Source of the DNA: a bacterium
GTDB lineage: Bacteria; JAJRZV01
Assembly (NCBI GenBank): GCA_024275095.1
Contig: JAJRZV010000002.1
Location: 1-49,468 of the forward strand
Direction of reading: 5' to 3'
DNA length: 49,468 nucleotides
The notes under the pieces are model-generated. The model saw nothing but the letters and a program-made list of their open reading frames with translations. It ran no database searches and was not told the DNA's origin. The first letter of the stretch is position 1, and every line of letters begins with the position of its first letter. Below, one piece after another: positions 35,577-44,140 of this stretch. A program made the position numbers and the translations under genes.

Positions 35577-37853
35577 ATGGCTGCGCAGGTGGATGCGGAG
35601 GAACAGGAACCTGTACCCGAGGATATTTTCTCCGTGGGTACTGTCGCTTACATTCTGGAGGTACTTCGTCAGCATGACGGTACCATACGCCTTGTGGTTG
35701 AGGGGCGTCGTCGTGCTCGCATAAAAAGATACGCTGAGACAGAAGATTATTTTCTGGTAGAAGTGGAACCTGTTGAGGACGTGGTGACACTGGACAAGGA
35801 AACCGTTGCGATGATGCGGGGGATAAAAAATGCTTTCGAGACTTACTCGAAGATAAACCCGAAGATTTCGAGGGACCTGCTGCAAAACATTCTGGAGATC
35901 AAGGAGCCTTCCAGGCTTGCGGATACTGTGGCCGGGTTTATTACAGCCCGGACTGAGGACAAGCAAAAAATCCTTGAAGAGAACGACGTGAAGAGACGCC
36001 TCGAACTGGTCCTGGGGCTTATACACGGGGAGATTGAACTCATCGAACTTGAAAAGCGTATCAGAGAACGGGTGAAGAAGCAGATGGAAAGGGCTCAAAA
36101 AGAATATTTCCTCAATGAACAGATGAAGGCTATCCAGAGAGAGCTGGGTGAAAAGGATGATATGAAAAATGAAATCGCTGAACTTGAGGAGAAGCTCAAA
36201 AACAAAGACATGCCTGAAGAGGCTCGTGAAAAGGTAAAGAAAGAGATCAACCGGTTGAAGATGATGGCACCCATGTCAGCGGAGGCAACCGTAGCACGAA
36301 CGTACATAGACTGGATGCTTTCACTGCCCTGGAATGAAAAGACGGAAGATAAATTTGATCTTGACGAGGCCAAAAAAATTCTTGACGAGGACCATTACGG
36401 TCTTGAAGAACCCAAGGAGCGAATTCTTGAATTCCTGGCAGTGAGATCGCTCGCAGGGCCAAAAATGAAGAGTCCTATACTCTGTTTTGTGGGGCCACCG
36501 GGCGTGGGTAAAACCTCTCTCGGAAAATCCATTGCAAGAGCAATGGGAAGAAAGTTTGTCAGGATCAGTCTCGGTGGAGTGAGGGACGAAGCTGAAATCA
36601 GGGGACATCGCCGGACCTACATCGGTGCACTTCCAGGAAAAATCATTCAGGGTATAAGAAAAGCGGGCTCGAGCAATCCCGTGTTTTTGCTGGATGAAAT
36701 AGACAAGCTGGGAGTGGATTTCAGGGGTGACCCGGCAGCGGCTTTACTCGAGGTTCTTGACCCTGAACAGAACAATTCTTTTCAGGACCACTACCTGGAT
36801 GTGGAATACGATCTTTCGGATGTGTTGTTCATTACCACAGCCAATATGATGCACACCATTCCCAAGCCACTACTGGACCGCATGGAAGTCATACGCATTC
36901 CCGGATATACCGAGGATGAAAAATATGAAATAGCAGTACGGCACCTTATTCCCAAGCAACTGGAGGTACATGGACTCAAGGAAGAGAACATCCGGTTTAC
37001 TCGACAGGCAATTCTCGAAATAATCAGGAAATACACACGCGAGGCCGGTGTGAGAAATCTGGAAAGGCAGATTGCATCCGTAATGCGTAAAGTGGCCAAA
37101 GAGGTGGTTTCCAAAGGCAAAGATTTGCGGATTAATATTACCCCTGCAAAACTTGAAAAGTACCTGGGTGTGCCCAAATACAGGCACAGCAAATCTGAAA
37201 AGCAAGACCTCGTGGGTATTGCCAACGGACTTGCCTGGACGGAGACAGGCGGGGAAATTTTGAGTGTTGAAGTGAGCATTATGCCGGGCAAGGGCAACGT
37301 GAAGCTTACAGGAAAACTTGGAGAAGTGATGCAGGAGTCCGCTCACGCTGCAATCAGCTACGTGCGCTCGAAGGCAAAGGAATTGGGCCTTGACCCTGAG
37401 TTTTATAAAAAGGTGGATATCCACATTCACGTGCCTGAAGGTGCAATACCCAAGGATGGTCCTTCTGCCGGTATCACGATGGTAGTGGCTGTTGTTTCAG
37501 CGCTCACGCGCATTCCCGTGAGACACGATGTGGCGATGACAGGTGAGATAACCCTTCGTGGTCGCGTTCTTCCTGTCGGGGGACTCAAGGAAAAACTGCT
37601 TGCTGCTGTACGGGCGGAAATTCCAAATGTGATTGTACCCGAAGAGAATGCGAAGGATCTGAAGGAAGTGCCGCGGCGGATACTGAAGCATCTCAATATA
37701 ATTTACGCTGACCACATGGACAGGGTTCTTGAGGAGGCCTTGAAAATTTCCTCTCCTGAAGAGTTGTGGAAGAAGACAGAGGATGATGAAACTGAAGAGC
37801 GGTCCGTGTATACTTCTCGTGAGGACCGCCCCGAGGATACTGTGCACCCCTGA
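35577..37853 (+). CDS. lon: Lon protease (endopeptidase La), main part after in-frame TAG
   Basis: 758 residues from the first ATG after the stop; without the stop the protein would be about 817 residues, a normal length. The AAA+ module has Walker [21 protein letters not shown] and Walker [16 protein letters not shown]. The serine-lysine dyad of the Lon protease domain is in [11 protein letters not shown] (Ser) and [11 protein letters not shown] (Lys). It degrades misfolded and regulatory proteins. No ribosome site precedes ATG 35577, so a truncated Lon made from this start would be poorly expressed unless TAG is read through. Ends 3 bp before tRNA-Val. Confidence 0.93.
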   Translation: MAAQVDAEEQEPVPEDIFSVGTVAYILEVLRQHDGTIRLVVEGRRRARIKRYAETEDYFLVEVEPVEDVVTLDKETVAMMRGIKNAFETYSKINPKISRDLLQNILEIKEPSRLADTVAGFITARTEDKQKILEENDVKRRLELVLGLIHGEIELIELEKRIRERVKKQMERAQKEYFLNEQMKAIQRELGEKDDMKNEIAELEEKLKNKDMPEEAREKVKKEINRLKMMAPMSAEATVARTYIDWMLSLPWNEKTEDKFDLDEAKKILDEDHYGLEEPKERILEFLAVRSLAGPKMKSPILCFVGPPGVGKTSLGKSIARAMGRKFVRISLGGVRDEAEIRGHRRTYIGALPGKIIQGIRKAGSSNPVFLLDEIDKLGVDFRGDPAAALLEVLDPEQNNSFQDHYLDVEYDLSDVLFITTANMMHTIPKPLLDRMEVIRIPGYTEDEKYEIAVRHLIPKQLEVHGLKEENIRFTRQAILEIIRKYTREAGVRNLERQIASVMRKVAKEVVSKGKDLRINITPAKLEKYLGVPKYRHSKSEKQDLVGIANGLAWTETGGEILSVEVSIMPGKGNVKLTGKLGEVMQESAHAAISYVRSKAKELGLDPEFYKKVDIHIHVPEGAIPKDGPSAGITMVVAVVSALTRIPVRHDVAMTGEITLRGRVLPVGGLKEKLLAAVRAEIPNVIVPEENAKDLKEVPRRILKHLNIIYADHMDRVLEEALKISSPEELWKKTEDDETEERSVYTSREDRPEDTVHP

Positions 37854-37856
37854 GGT

Positions 37857-37928
37857 GGGCGGATAGCTCAGCGGGAGAGCGCCTGCCTTACACGCAGGAG
37901 GTCACAGGTTCGAAACCTGTTCCGCCCA
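37857..37928 (+). tRNA. tRNA-Val (anticodon TAC)
   Basis: 72 nt without CCA. Acceptor GGGCGGA pairs with TCCGCCC, discriminator A. The anticodon stem CTGCC/GCAGG-type arm encloses the loop CTTACAC, with anticodon TAC reading valine codons GTA/GTG. The T-arm is ACAGG-TTCGAAA-CCTGT. It starts only 3 bp after the lon stop, so it may be cotranscribed with lon and processed out. Confidence 0.95.
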
Positions 37929-37975
37929 CCCCTTCCCGGATTTTAATGGTGGTTATGAATTTATCGAAGTAAAAG

Positions 37976-38329
37976 ATGATCAAAAAAGTAGTTTTCACAA
38001 TTAAAGAAGGTCCCTTTTCAGGAACATCACCCTATGCAGCGGTAAAAATGGCCCTTTCAGCGCGGAAGAGAGGAGTGGAAGTGGCGGTATTTTACTATTC
38101 GGAAGGGATTTTGTGCTTGAAGAAGGACCTGGCATCACGCAGCGAGACATTTTTTGAGTATCGCCTCAAGCTGGAAGCGCTTAAAAATGCAGGGATCAAA
38201 ATTCTTGCATGCAGAGCTTCTATGGAACTGCACGGCATGAATGAAAACGAGCTTGTTGATGGTGTCGAGGTCATTGCTTCGATAACCGACTTTATACTCG
38301 ACCCTGAAACACGTGTGCTGGCAGTTTGA
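37976..38329 (+). CDS. DsrE/DsrF-like family protein
   Basis: 117 residues. The fold begins VVFTIKEGPFSGTSPYAAVKMALSARKRGVEVAVFYYSEGILCLKK and ends with FEYRLKLEALKNAGIKILACRASMELHGM and an EVIASITDFIL helix, the pattern of small DsrE-like proteins. A Cys lies in ILACRAS, where related sulfur-carrier proteins may hold a persulfide. No dsr or tus genes are near, so a role in sulfur relay is uncertain. The ribosome site is weak. A terminator follows. Confidence 0.8.
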   Translation: MIKKVVFTIKEGPFSGTSPYAAVKMALSARKRGVEVAVFYYSEGILCLKKDLASRSETFFEYRLKLEALKNAGIKILACRASMELHGMNENELVDGVEVIASITDFILDPETRVLAV

Positions 38330-38347
38330 GAAAGAAAAAAGGTACCG

Positions 38348-38383
38348 GGTGAATGGCATTCACCAGCTTTTTGAAGTTTTTTT
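38348..38383 (+). terminator. Rho-independent terminator after DsrE-like gene
   Basis: GGTGAAT (38348-38354) pairs perfectly with ATTCACC (38358-38364) over a 3-nt loop, followed by two T-runs (38368-38372 and 38377-38383). It separates the DsrE-like gene from the thiolase cluster. Confidence 0.6.
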
Positions 38384-38484
38384 GATTTTTTCGACAGGTT
38401 TTTGTCCCCCATGTTTCGTGTCATGAGCACGCCACGGTGAAACTGAACGTCGTTTTATTTTTACAGGTTCAGAGTATTTTAGTC

Positions 38485-38513
38485 TTGCAATGGTGTTGTT
38501 ACTATAGTAAAAA
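38485..38513 (+). promoter_or_regulatory. Candidate promoter of the thiolase/DUF35 cluster
   Basis: TTGCAA (38485-38490), 17 bp, TAAAAA (38508-38513). Transcription would start about 38520, a few bases before ATG 38525, where no ribosome site is visible; like the receiver gene at 18119, the first message may be leaderless. Confidence 0.35.
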
Positions 38514-38524
38514 TATGCGCAACT

Positions 38525-39709
38525 ATGGTATCAAAAGAAGCCCATACAAAGGTTGCGGTTGCCGGCGTATCGCAGGTGGGTTACCGCCGCATTACTGATC
38601 TGTCATTTCCCGAAATGATTTTTGAGGCCTGTCGCCTGGCCCTGGATGATGCAGGTGTTACGCCGGGACAGGTGGAGTGTGTGTTTTTTGGAAGCGGGCC
38701 GGAACTGTTCACCGGAGTAAATTATCCGGAAATGTGGTGTGCTGATGCATCACTTGGTCCTGGACGGCCCTTCATGCGTGTGCACACGGGCGGTACCGTG
38801 GGAATGAGTACCTTTGCTGCTGCGTATTATGCCGTGGCATCGGGAGAATATGATGTGGTGCTGGCGGTTACCGGTGACAAGCTTACGGAAGGTTCTGTTC
38901 AGGCAGGGCTTGCTGCTGTTGCTAACCCCCTGTATAACCGCCGTTTTTCAGCCGGTGCGGTGGGGGGAGCAGGACTGGGTTTTCGCGAGGTGATGCACAA
39001 GAAAGGACTTACTCTTCAGGATGCCACGGTGGTGGCGGTGAAACAAAGAAAAAACGCCCTGAAGAATCCTCATGCTCATCTGCACATAGAGGACATCAGT
39101 GAGGAAAAGGTGAATTCTTCGAAGGTGATTTCCGAACCACTGAGACTTCTTGATTCCTGTCCAACGTCAGACGGTGCAGCAGCCATGGTGCTTGTGAGCG
39201 AGAACGTGGCCGAGAAGTTAAAAAAGGATGTAGCGTGGGTGCTGGCCGTTGCGGGATGCGCAGAGGATTCCCAGTGGCCCGGCAGGGACCACGTAACGAG
39301 GCCGGAAGCATTGATACATGCGATAAGAAGAGCTTATGAACTTGCCGGTATAAAGAACCCAGCGGAAGAGATTGACGTGTTCGAGTTTTACGACCCTTTC
39401 TCTTTCATGGAGTACCTTTACTTGGAGTATTTTGGTCTTGCGTCCTCGCCCGAGGAGGCGCGCGAACTTGTTCACTCGGGTGCAACACGCATAGAAGGTT
39501 CCATCCCGGTTAACCCATCAGGTGGGGTTCTCTCTGCCAATACCATTGGGTGCGCGGCTATGGCACGGGCAGTGGAAGCTGTTCTTCAGGTGACCGGAAA
39601 GGCCGGGGAGCGCCAGGTCCAGGGCGCTCGAACAGCCCTCGCGCATGGATGGGGCGGTGCTTTCCAGTTTCATGTGGTGGCCATTTTTTCACGGGAGGAG
39701 CCAGAGTGA
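38525..39709 (+). CDS. SCP2-type thiolase-like protein lacking the catalytic Cys (possible aldolase)
   Basis: 394 residues with the thiolase fold: VAVAGVSQVGYRR start, helix ACRLALDDAGV, GEYDVVLAVTGDK, and a DSCPTSDGAAAMVLVSE core. The position of the nucleophilic Cys (ACASG) is VHTGGTVGMSTF at about residues 86-96, without Cys. The C-terminal His of GHPxGATG is Asn (SANTIGCAAM), and the usual HDCF is EFYDPFSFMEYLY. These changes resemble Ltp2-type enzymes, which cleave CoA aldols with tyrosines and a DUF35 partner, rather than thiolases. A DUF35 protein follows with overlapping stop/start. Its substrate is unknown. First gene of the cluster. Confidence 0.82.
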   Translation: MVSKEAHTKVAVAGVSQVGYRRITDLSFPEMIFEACRLALDDAGVTPGQVECVFFGSGPELFTGVNYPEMWCADASLGPGRPFMRVHTGGTVGMSTFAAAYYAVASGEYDVVLAVTGDKLTEGSVQAGLAAVANPLYNRRFSAGAVGGAGLGFREVMHKKGLTLQDATVVAVKQRKNALKNPHAHLHIEDISEEKVNSSKVISEPLRLLDSCPTSDGAAAMVLVSENVAEKLKKDVAWVLAVAGCAEDSQWPGRDHVTRPEALIHAIRRAYELAGIKNPAEEIDVFEFYDPFSFMEYLYLEYFGLASSPEEARELVHSGATRIEGSIPVNPSGGVLSANTIGCAAMARAVEAVLQVTGKAGERQVQGARTALAHGWGGAFQFHVVAIFSREEPE

Positions 39710-40110
39710 GTGAACGTGTAGAACACTATCCGGGCAAGCTTGAGCTGCCGTATACATGGCATTATGGAAAAGTATTGTCCCGCTTTTTTGAAGGCTTGAA
39801 GAACATGGAATTTCTCGCATCCCGGTGTCCACGCTGCATGAAGGTGTCGTTTCCTCCCGTCCCGGTGTGCAGTATGTGTTTTGTCCCTGTGGAAGATGAA
39901 CTCATTTCCTTGGAACCCCGGTGCACTGTGGAAACCTATACTATTGTAAAGTTTACCTATCCCGGTCAGTTGATGAAGCCGCCCTATGCTGTAGCCATTC
40001 TCAAGCCCGCAGGAGCGCACACGCGGTTCCACCACCTGATCTGGTGTCCGAACCTGGAGACTTTGCACATCGGCATGGAAGTGGAGCCAGTATGGAGAGA
40101 GGAACGTTAA
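39706..40110 (+). CDS. DUF35 zinc-ribbon/OB-fold protein (partner of thiolase-like protein)
   Basis: 134 residues from GTG 39706, overlapping the previous stop with GGGAGGAG before it. After an N-terminal helix (VLSRFFEGLKNMEFLASRCP) the zinc ribbon has CPRC and CSMC; then the OB-fold begins VETYTIVKFTYPG. This is the DUF35 architecture, known to form complexes with thiolase-fold enzymes (for example ChsH2/Ltp2, BbsA/BbsB) and to bind CoA or the acyl chain. The pair with the preceding gene is typical of these complexes. Confidence 0.88.
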   Translation: MSERVEHYPGKLELPYTWHYGKVLSRFFEGLKNMEFLASRCPRCMKVSFPPVPVCSMCFVPVEDELISLEPRCTVETYTIVKFTYPGQLMKPPYAVAILKPAGAHTRFHHLIWCPNLETLHIGMEVEPVWREER

Positions 40111-40154
40111 GGAGAATTCTTCGATATCAAGTATTTCACGCCGGTGGAGCAAAA

Positions 40155-40715
40155 ATGAAAAACGAACTCGTCATAACCGGATGGCACGAAACCTCCATGA
40201 AGGCTGAAAACGCGGAAGAGAGTCTCCAGGAGATGATTTTCCAGGCCGCCAGAGGTGCACTTGAAAAAGCAGGAATGAGCAGAGACGAAATTGGCACAGT
40301 GATTGTGGCCTCCTGTGATGTGGTTGATGGTGTGAGCATATCCAATGTTTACTCCGTGGGACCTTCCGGTGCTTTTCTCAAGGACGAGTCAAAAATCGAG
40401 GCTGACGGGGGATTCGCCCTTTACTATGCGATGCTCAGGTTGCTTTCTGGAATTTTCGATTCAGCACTTGTTGTAGCATGGGGAAAAGGCTCTAACTTCT
40501 CACGGTTTCACTACTGGTGGACGCAATGGGAGCCGTTTTTTACACGACCGCTGAAACTTTCACAGGCAGAGGTACTGGCACTCCAGGCAAAGGCGTTTTC
40601 AAGAAAGACAGGTTTCAGCGAATCCGATGCAGCGAAAGTGCTTGAGAAGAACCTCCGCAATGCAGCAGCCAATGGTAACGTTGTGAGAACGTGGAAGGAA
40701 AGCAGGAGGATGTGA
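40155..40715 (+). CDS. Thiolase-like protein without catalytic Cys, N-terminal half (before frameshift)
   Basis: 186 residues from ATG 40155 with GGTGGAG. The thiolase start ELVITGWHETSMKAEN, helix QEMIFQAARGALEKAG, IGTVIVASCDVVDG and SALVVAWGKGS are visible. The nucleophile loop reads IEADGGFALYYA (residues 81-92), with no Cys. The frame stops soon after NLRNAAANGNVV, while the next frame, displaced by minus one, continues with the expected segment (next entry). The missing base lies in or near 40680-40705, around GTTGTGAGAACGTGG. The gene is thus broken, or the sequence has a one-base deletion. Confidence 0.75.
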   Translation: MKNELVITGWHETSMKAENAEESLQEMIFQAARGALEKAGMSRDEIGTVIVASCDVVDGVSISNVYSVGPSGAFLKDESKIEADGGFALYYAMLRLLSGIFDSALVVAWGKGSNFSRFHYWWTQWEPFFTRPLKLSQAEVLALQAKAFSRKTGFSESDAAKVLEKNLRNAAANGNVVRTWKESRRM

Positions 40716-41242
40716 GGGGTGAGGTGATAGCCGAACCTTTGAGAGAAGGAGATATTTCCCCTGTTACCGACGGTGCATGTGCAGTGGTGCTGGAAAGGGC
40801 GGAGAATGCACGGGATAAAAAAGGCGTACGAATTGCAGGTGTGGGATTGGGTACAGAAACTTATTACCCCTTCTGGAGAGACCTCTCTGTTCTCAATGCT
40901 GCTGTTCAGGCGTCACGTGTCGCCTTTGAAAGAACAGGGTGGAGTGTTGATGATGTGGATTATTTTGAAGTTGTGGAGAGAACGCCTTATCACGAAGCCA
41001 TGCTTGCTGAAGCGATTGGGATGAAAGTTCGGGATTATCTGGATGGGGGAATGAAAAAGTTTAACCTGTCCGGTGGCGCTCTCGCAGCAGACCCTGAACC
41101 TGCAACAGGACTCGTGAGAATTGTTGAAGCCGCCGGAATTCTTACGGGAAAGTATAACCTCGATGCCGAACGTGTACTTACAGTCAGCGGCTCGGGACTG
41201 GGTTACCAGACCTGCATTGCTTTCGCTCTGGAGAAGGAGTGA
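40691..41242 (+). CDS. Thiolase-like protein, C-terminal half (after frameshift)
   Basis: 183 codons from a GTG at 40691 without convincing independent translation. It contains the C-terminal thiolase half: GKQEDVRGEVIAEPLREGDISPVTDGACAVVL, VDYFEVVERTPYHEAMLAEAIGM and SGGALAADPEPATGLVRIVEAAGI. The His of the usual GHPxGATG is Asp here (AADPEPATG), so both thiolase catalytic residues are absent, as in the first thiolase-like protein. Joined with the upstream half this makes about 360 residues, the normal length. The stop overlaps the ATG of the next DUF35 gene. Confidence 0.75.
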   Translation: MEGKQEDVRGEVIAEPLREGDISPVTDGACAVVLERAENARDKKGVRIAGVGLGTETYYPFWRDLSVLNAAVQASRVAFERTGWSVDDVDYFEVVERTPYHEAMLAEAIGMKVRDYLDGGMKKFNLSGGALAADPEPATGLVRIVEAAGILTGKYNLDAERVLTVSGSGLGYQTCIAFALEKE

Positions 41243-41649
41243 TGAAGAAATACATTAAAGATACCATTTCCATACCGTATCAGTGGACCACTGGACGGGC
41301 TGGCTCAGCATTTCTTACAGCACTTAAAGATGATGGTGTGATACTGGCGGCTCGATGCAGCAGCTGCGGGAAACGCTACCTGCCACCACTTTCGTTCTGT
41401 CCGGCGTGTTTCAGGCATATTGACGAGTATGTAAATGCAGGCAGAGAGGGGGAAGTAAAGGAATTTACAGTAACCCGTGACGGTCGGGTAATAGGTGTGA
41501 TTCAGATGGATGGCGCTGATACTCCGTGGCTGCATGTGATTCTTGAGCCTCCGGAGGATGTGAAGGTTGGAATGCGTGTGAGAGCGAAATTGTGCGAGCA
41601 GCGTAGGGGTTCGATTACGGATATTGAAGGGTTTGAGAGAGTGAAATGA
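41242..41649 (+). CDS. DUF35 zinc-ribbon/OB-fold protein
   Basis: 135 residues from ATG 41242, sharing a base with the previous stop (GGAGAAGGAG before it; GTG 41239 also possible). Zinc ribbon Cys pairs are CSSC and CPAC; the OB-fold part has VKEFTVTRDGRVIGVIQMDGAD and PEDVKVGMRVRAKL. It follows the broken thiolase-like gene as its likely partner and precedes the HMG-CoA-synthase-like fusion with a 4-nt overlap. Confidence 0.87.
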   Translation: MKKYIKDTISIPYQWTTGRAGSAFLTALKDDGVILAARCSSCGKRYLPPLSFCPACFRHIDEYVNAGREGEVKEFTVTRDGRVIGVIQMDGADTPWLHVILEPPEDVKVGMRVRAKLCEQRRGSITDIEGFERVK

Positions 41650-43001
41650 GAGTGCCTGCCCTGAAGGGTATCTGCCTTTATCTTCCGGCATTCAGGATTG
41701 AGAAAGGTCTTATCGCTTCTCAGTACATGCAGCGAGCCAGAGGCACCAGGACTTTTCGATGGTTTGACGAAGATGAGTGCACCATGGCTATCGAGGCTTC
41801 TATGGGTGTGGTTGAAGGTACAGGCGTTGACACTATCGGTTGCGTTATATATGCCGCTGAAAAAGGGCCTTACCGCAGGAAGTCCACAGCTTCTGTGATT
41901 GCGGATGTGCTGGGCCTTTCTACTGACACCCTCACCGTGGATATAACCGGCTCGGAAAGGGTTTCAGCGGAAGGACTTTTGGTGGCGAAGAGGATATGCG
42001 AGGCGACAGGTCAGGAGGTTCTGGTGACAGGAGGCTTTTGTGAGCACGGTGAACCAGGAAGTGATGAGGATATTCATGGAGGTGATGCAGGATGGGCAAT
42101 GGTGGTTGGAGAAGGAGGAGGTATTGTCCTTGAGGAATTTTGGGTTGCTCGAGCGAACGTGTTTGTCAAATGGGAAAGAGGTGAAGATACATATTTCCTT
42201 CCCGATGGATTTACAGTTCCGTTTGAGCTTCTTCCCACTGCTGCAGCTATACTCAACAGAGCCATCGAAAAGTCCGGTGCTTCTAAGGTTGTAATAGGGA
42301 CATCTTCAAATCGATTGCCTTCGCAACTTAAAAGAAAACTCGGTGACAGGAATATTACCCTTTTTCACCACGATTCCACTACCACAGGCGTCCTCGGGTC
42401 AGCAAGCCTTCCGTTTGCTATGGCAGACGCTGTTGAAAAGTGTGAGCCGGGTGAGTCCATTGTTATGCTTGCACCCGGAGACGGTGCCCTCGCTATTACT
42501 GCGAAATCAAGTGATCCTGATAATGTAAAGATTGTTCGGATCAACGCCGAAAATCCTGTAGTGTTTGACCTCTACGGACTCTACAGAAAAATAGTGACAT
42601 ACTCCTTTGAAGAGGCCGATACATCACCCATTGCGTACTGGAGAGACGCGCAGCGGATTTTTCAGCTTCGCGGAGGAAAATGCGGAAATTGCGGGAAGGT
42701 CTTTTATCCTTATTCGGATTTATGTCCGTCCTGTGGTTTTACCCCCGTTCGGGAAACCGTGCCGCTTTCGCGGGAAGGCAGGGTTTTTACCTATACCACA
42801 GACCACATCACTCCGTCACCGATTGGAAAGGTTACTCATGCTGTGGTGGAACTTGAGGGTGGAGGGCGGATTTTTGTTCAGATGACAGATTCCCTGGAAG
42901 AGATGGTGGAAATAGGAGCTCCCGTAAAGTTAGTGATCAGAAGAATTCACTCTGGCGGTGGCATTGAGAATTACGGCTGGAAGGCGAGGATGGTGAAATG
43001 A
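41646..43001 (+). CDS. HMG-CoA-synthase-like protein fused to a C-terminal DUF35 domain
   Basis: 451 residues. Residues 1-330 follow the archaeal-type HMG-CoA synthase/KAS III fold (GICLYLPAFRIEKGLI, DECTMAIEAS, ADVLGLSTDTLTVDIT, VLVTGGFCEHGEPGSD, HDSTTTGVLGSASLPFAMADAVE). Where the reactive Cys is expected (NACYGGTAAL-type loop) the sequence is TGSERVSAEGLL (residues 101-112), without Cys. Residues about 345-451 are a DUF35 module: CGNCG and CPSCG zinc ribbon, then RVFTYTTDHITP and ending WKARMVK. A fused partner removes the need for a separate DUF35 gene. Reaction unknown; decarboxylative or hydrolytic chemistry cannot be excluded. Confidence 0.82.
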   Translation: MRVPALKGICLYLPAFRIEKGLIASQYMQRARGTRTFRWFDEDECTMAIEASMGVVEGTGVDTIGCVIYAAEKGPYRRKSTASVIADVLGLSTDTLTVDITGSERVSAEGLLVAKRICEATGQEVLVTGGFCEHGEPGSDEDIHGGDAGWAMVVGEGGGIVLEEFWVARANVFVKWERGEDTYFLPDGFTVPFELLPTAAAILNRAIEKSGASKVVIGTSSNRLPSQLKRKLGDRNITLFHHDSTTTGVLGSASLPFAMADAVEKCEPGESIVMLAPGDGALAITAKSSDPDNVKIVRINAENPVVFDLYGLYRKIVTYSFEEADTSPIAYWRDAQRIFQLRGGKCGNCGKVFYPYSDLCPSCGFTPVRETVPLSREGRVFTYTTDHITPSPIGKVTHAVVELEGGGRIFVQMTDSLEEMVEIGAPVKLVIRRIHSGGGIENYGWKARMVK

Positions 43002-44140
43002 AGGAAGTGTATGTCATTGGCGCAGGATGCACACCGTTTGGAGATTTGCACACCAGAGATGCTGTGGCTATGGCCCGGGAAGCATCTTTCCAGGCCTTGG
43101 AAGATGCCGGTGTGGATATTTCGGATATTGATATTTTTTACGTGGGGAGCGTGAGGTCTGTCACATCAGGGTCATTCCTGGGCAACGCGCTTGGCGTGCG
43201 CAATAAACCCGTGACCAGGGTGGAGAACTTCTGTGCCAGCGGAATGGATGCGGTGAGACAGGCAGCCATTGCCGTGATGAGCGGACAGGCGAGGATTGCA
43301 TTGGCCGTGGGCGTGGAAAAGCTCCGCGATGCCACGCGAAGAGGGTTGGGGTTCAGGTCGTTTCACCCTGTGTTTGTGTTTGGTGCTACACCCCCGGGGC
43401 TTTTCGCACTGGCAGCTAACCGGTACATGCACACTTACGGAATTGGTCGAGAAACCCTGGCAAAGGTCGCCGTGAAAAATCACCGCAATGGAGCCAAAAA
43501 TCCCCTTGCCCATTTCAGGAAGGAAATCACGGTAGAGACCGTATTGAAAGCACCCATTGTCGCCTATCCCTTTGGCGTATTTGATTGCAGTCCCGTCACG
43601 GACGGTGCCTCTGCAGTGGTGATCGCCAGCAGAGATGTGGCAGAAGGATTGGGTAAAGCTCAGGTCTTCATCCGGGGGTTTGGACTTGCAGTAATGCATA
43701 CTGAACCCATGTATGACCCTTCTTTTAAATACACGGGTTTTCCCGTGACAACAGAGGCGGCAGGACAGGCGTACAAGATGGCAGATATATCGCGCCCACT
43801 CGAAGAGATCAGCTTTGCCGAAGTACACGATTGCTTCACCATGACAGAAATACTGAACTACGAAGACCTGGGCTTTGCGGAGAAAGGCGAGGGGTGGAAA
43901 CTTATCGAAGAGGGGGTTACAGAGCTTGAGGGGAAATTTCCTGTTAACCCGTCGGGTGGACTCAAGTCGTTTGGACATCCCATAGGGGCCACGGGCGCGA
44001 GGATGATTTTTGAAGTTTACAGCCAGTTGACAGGACGCTGCGGAGAAAGGCAGGTGAAAAATGCGCATACAGGTCTGGCACATAATATTGGAGGTCCGGG
44101 AACCGTCTCCACCGTGATGATTCTGAGCTTGAGGTCATGA
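42998..44140 (+). CDS. Thiolase family protein (SCP2-type), catalytic residues present
   Basis: 380 residues. Nucleophile Cys79 in VENFCASGMDAVRQA, His at about 327 in NPSGGLKSFGHPIGATGARM, VHDCFTMTEILNYEDLG and GERQVKNAHTGLAHNIGG. These are the blocks of acetyl-CoA acetyltransferase-like SCP2 thiolases; the second Cys (GGGxG region) reads IGGPGTVST, as common in SCP2-type enzymes. It likely catalyses thiolytic cleavage of a 3-oxoacyl-CoA. No own DUF35 gene is adjacent; the fused DUF35 of the upstream protein could be shared. The ends overlap both neighbours by 4 nt. Confidence 0.9.
   Translation: MKEVYVIGAGCTPFGDLHTRDAVAMAREASFQALEDAGVDISDIDIFYVGSVRSVTSGSFLGNALGVRNKPVTRVENFCASGMDAVRQAAIAVMSGQARIALAVGVEKLRDATRRGLGFRSFHPVFVFGATPPGLFALAANRYMHTYGIGRETLAKVAVKNHRNGAKNPLAHFRKEITVETVLKAPIVAYPFGVFDCSPVTDGASAVVIASRDVAEGLGKAQVFIRGFGLAVMHTEPMYDPSFKYTGFPVTTEAAGQAYKMADISRPLEEISFAEVHDCFTMTEILNYEDLGFAEKGEGWKLIEEGVTELEGKFPVNPSGGLKSFGHPIGATGARMIFEVYSQLTGRCGERQVKNAHTGLAHNIGGPGTVSTVMILSLRS

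Noticed and set aside
35385-36098. Long minus-strand frame of 237 codons opposite lon
   Set aside because: It is the complementary shadow of the conserved Lon coding frame, with no family resemblance.
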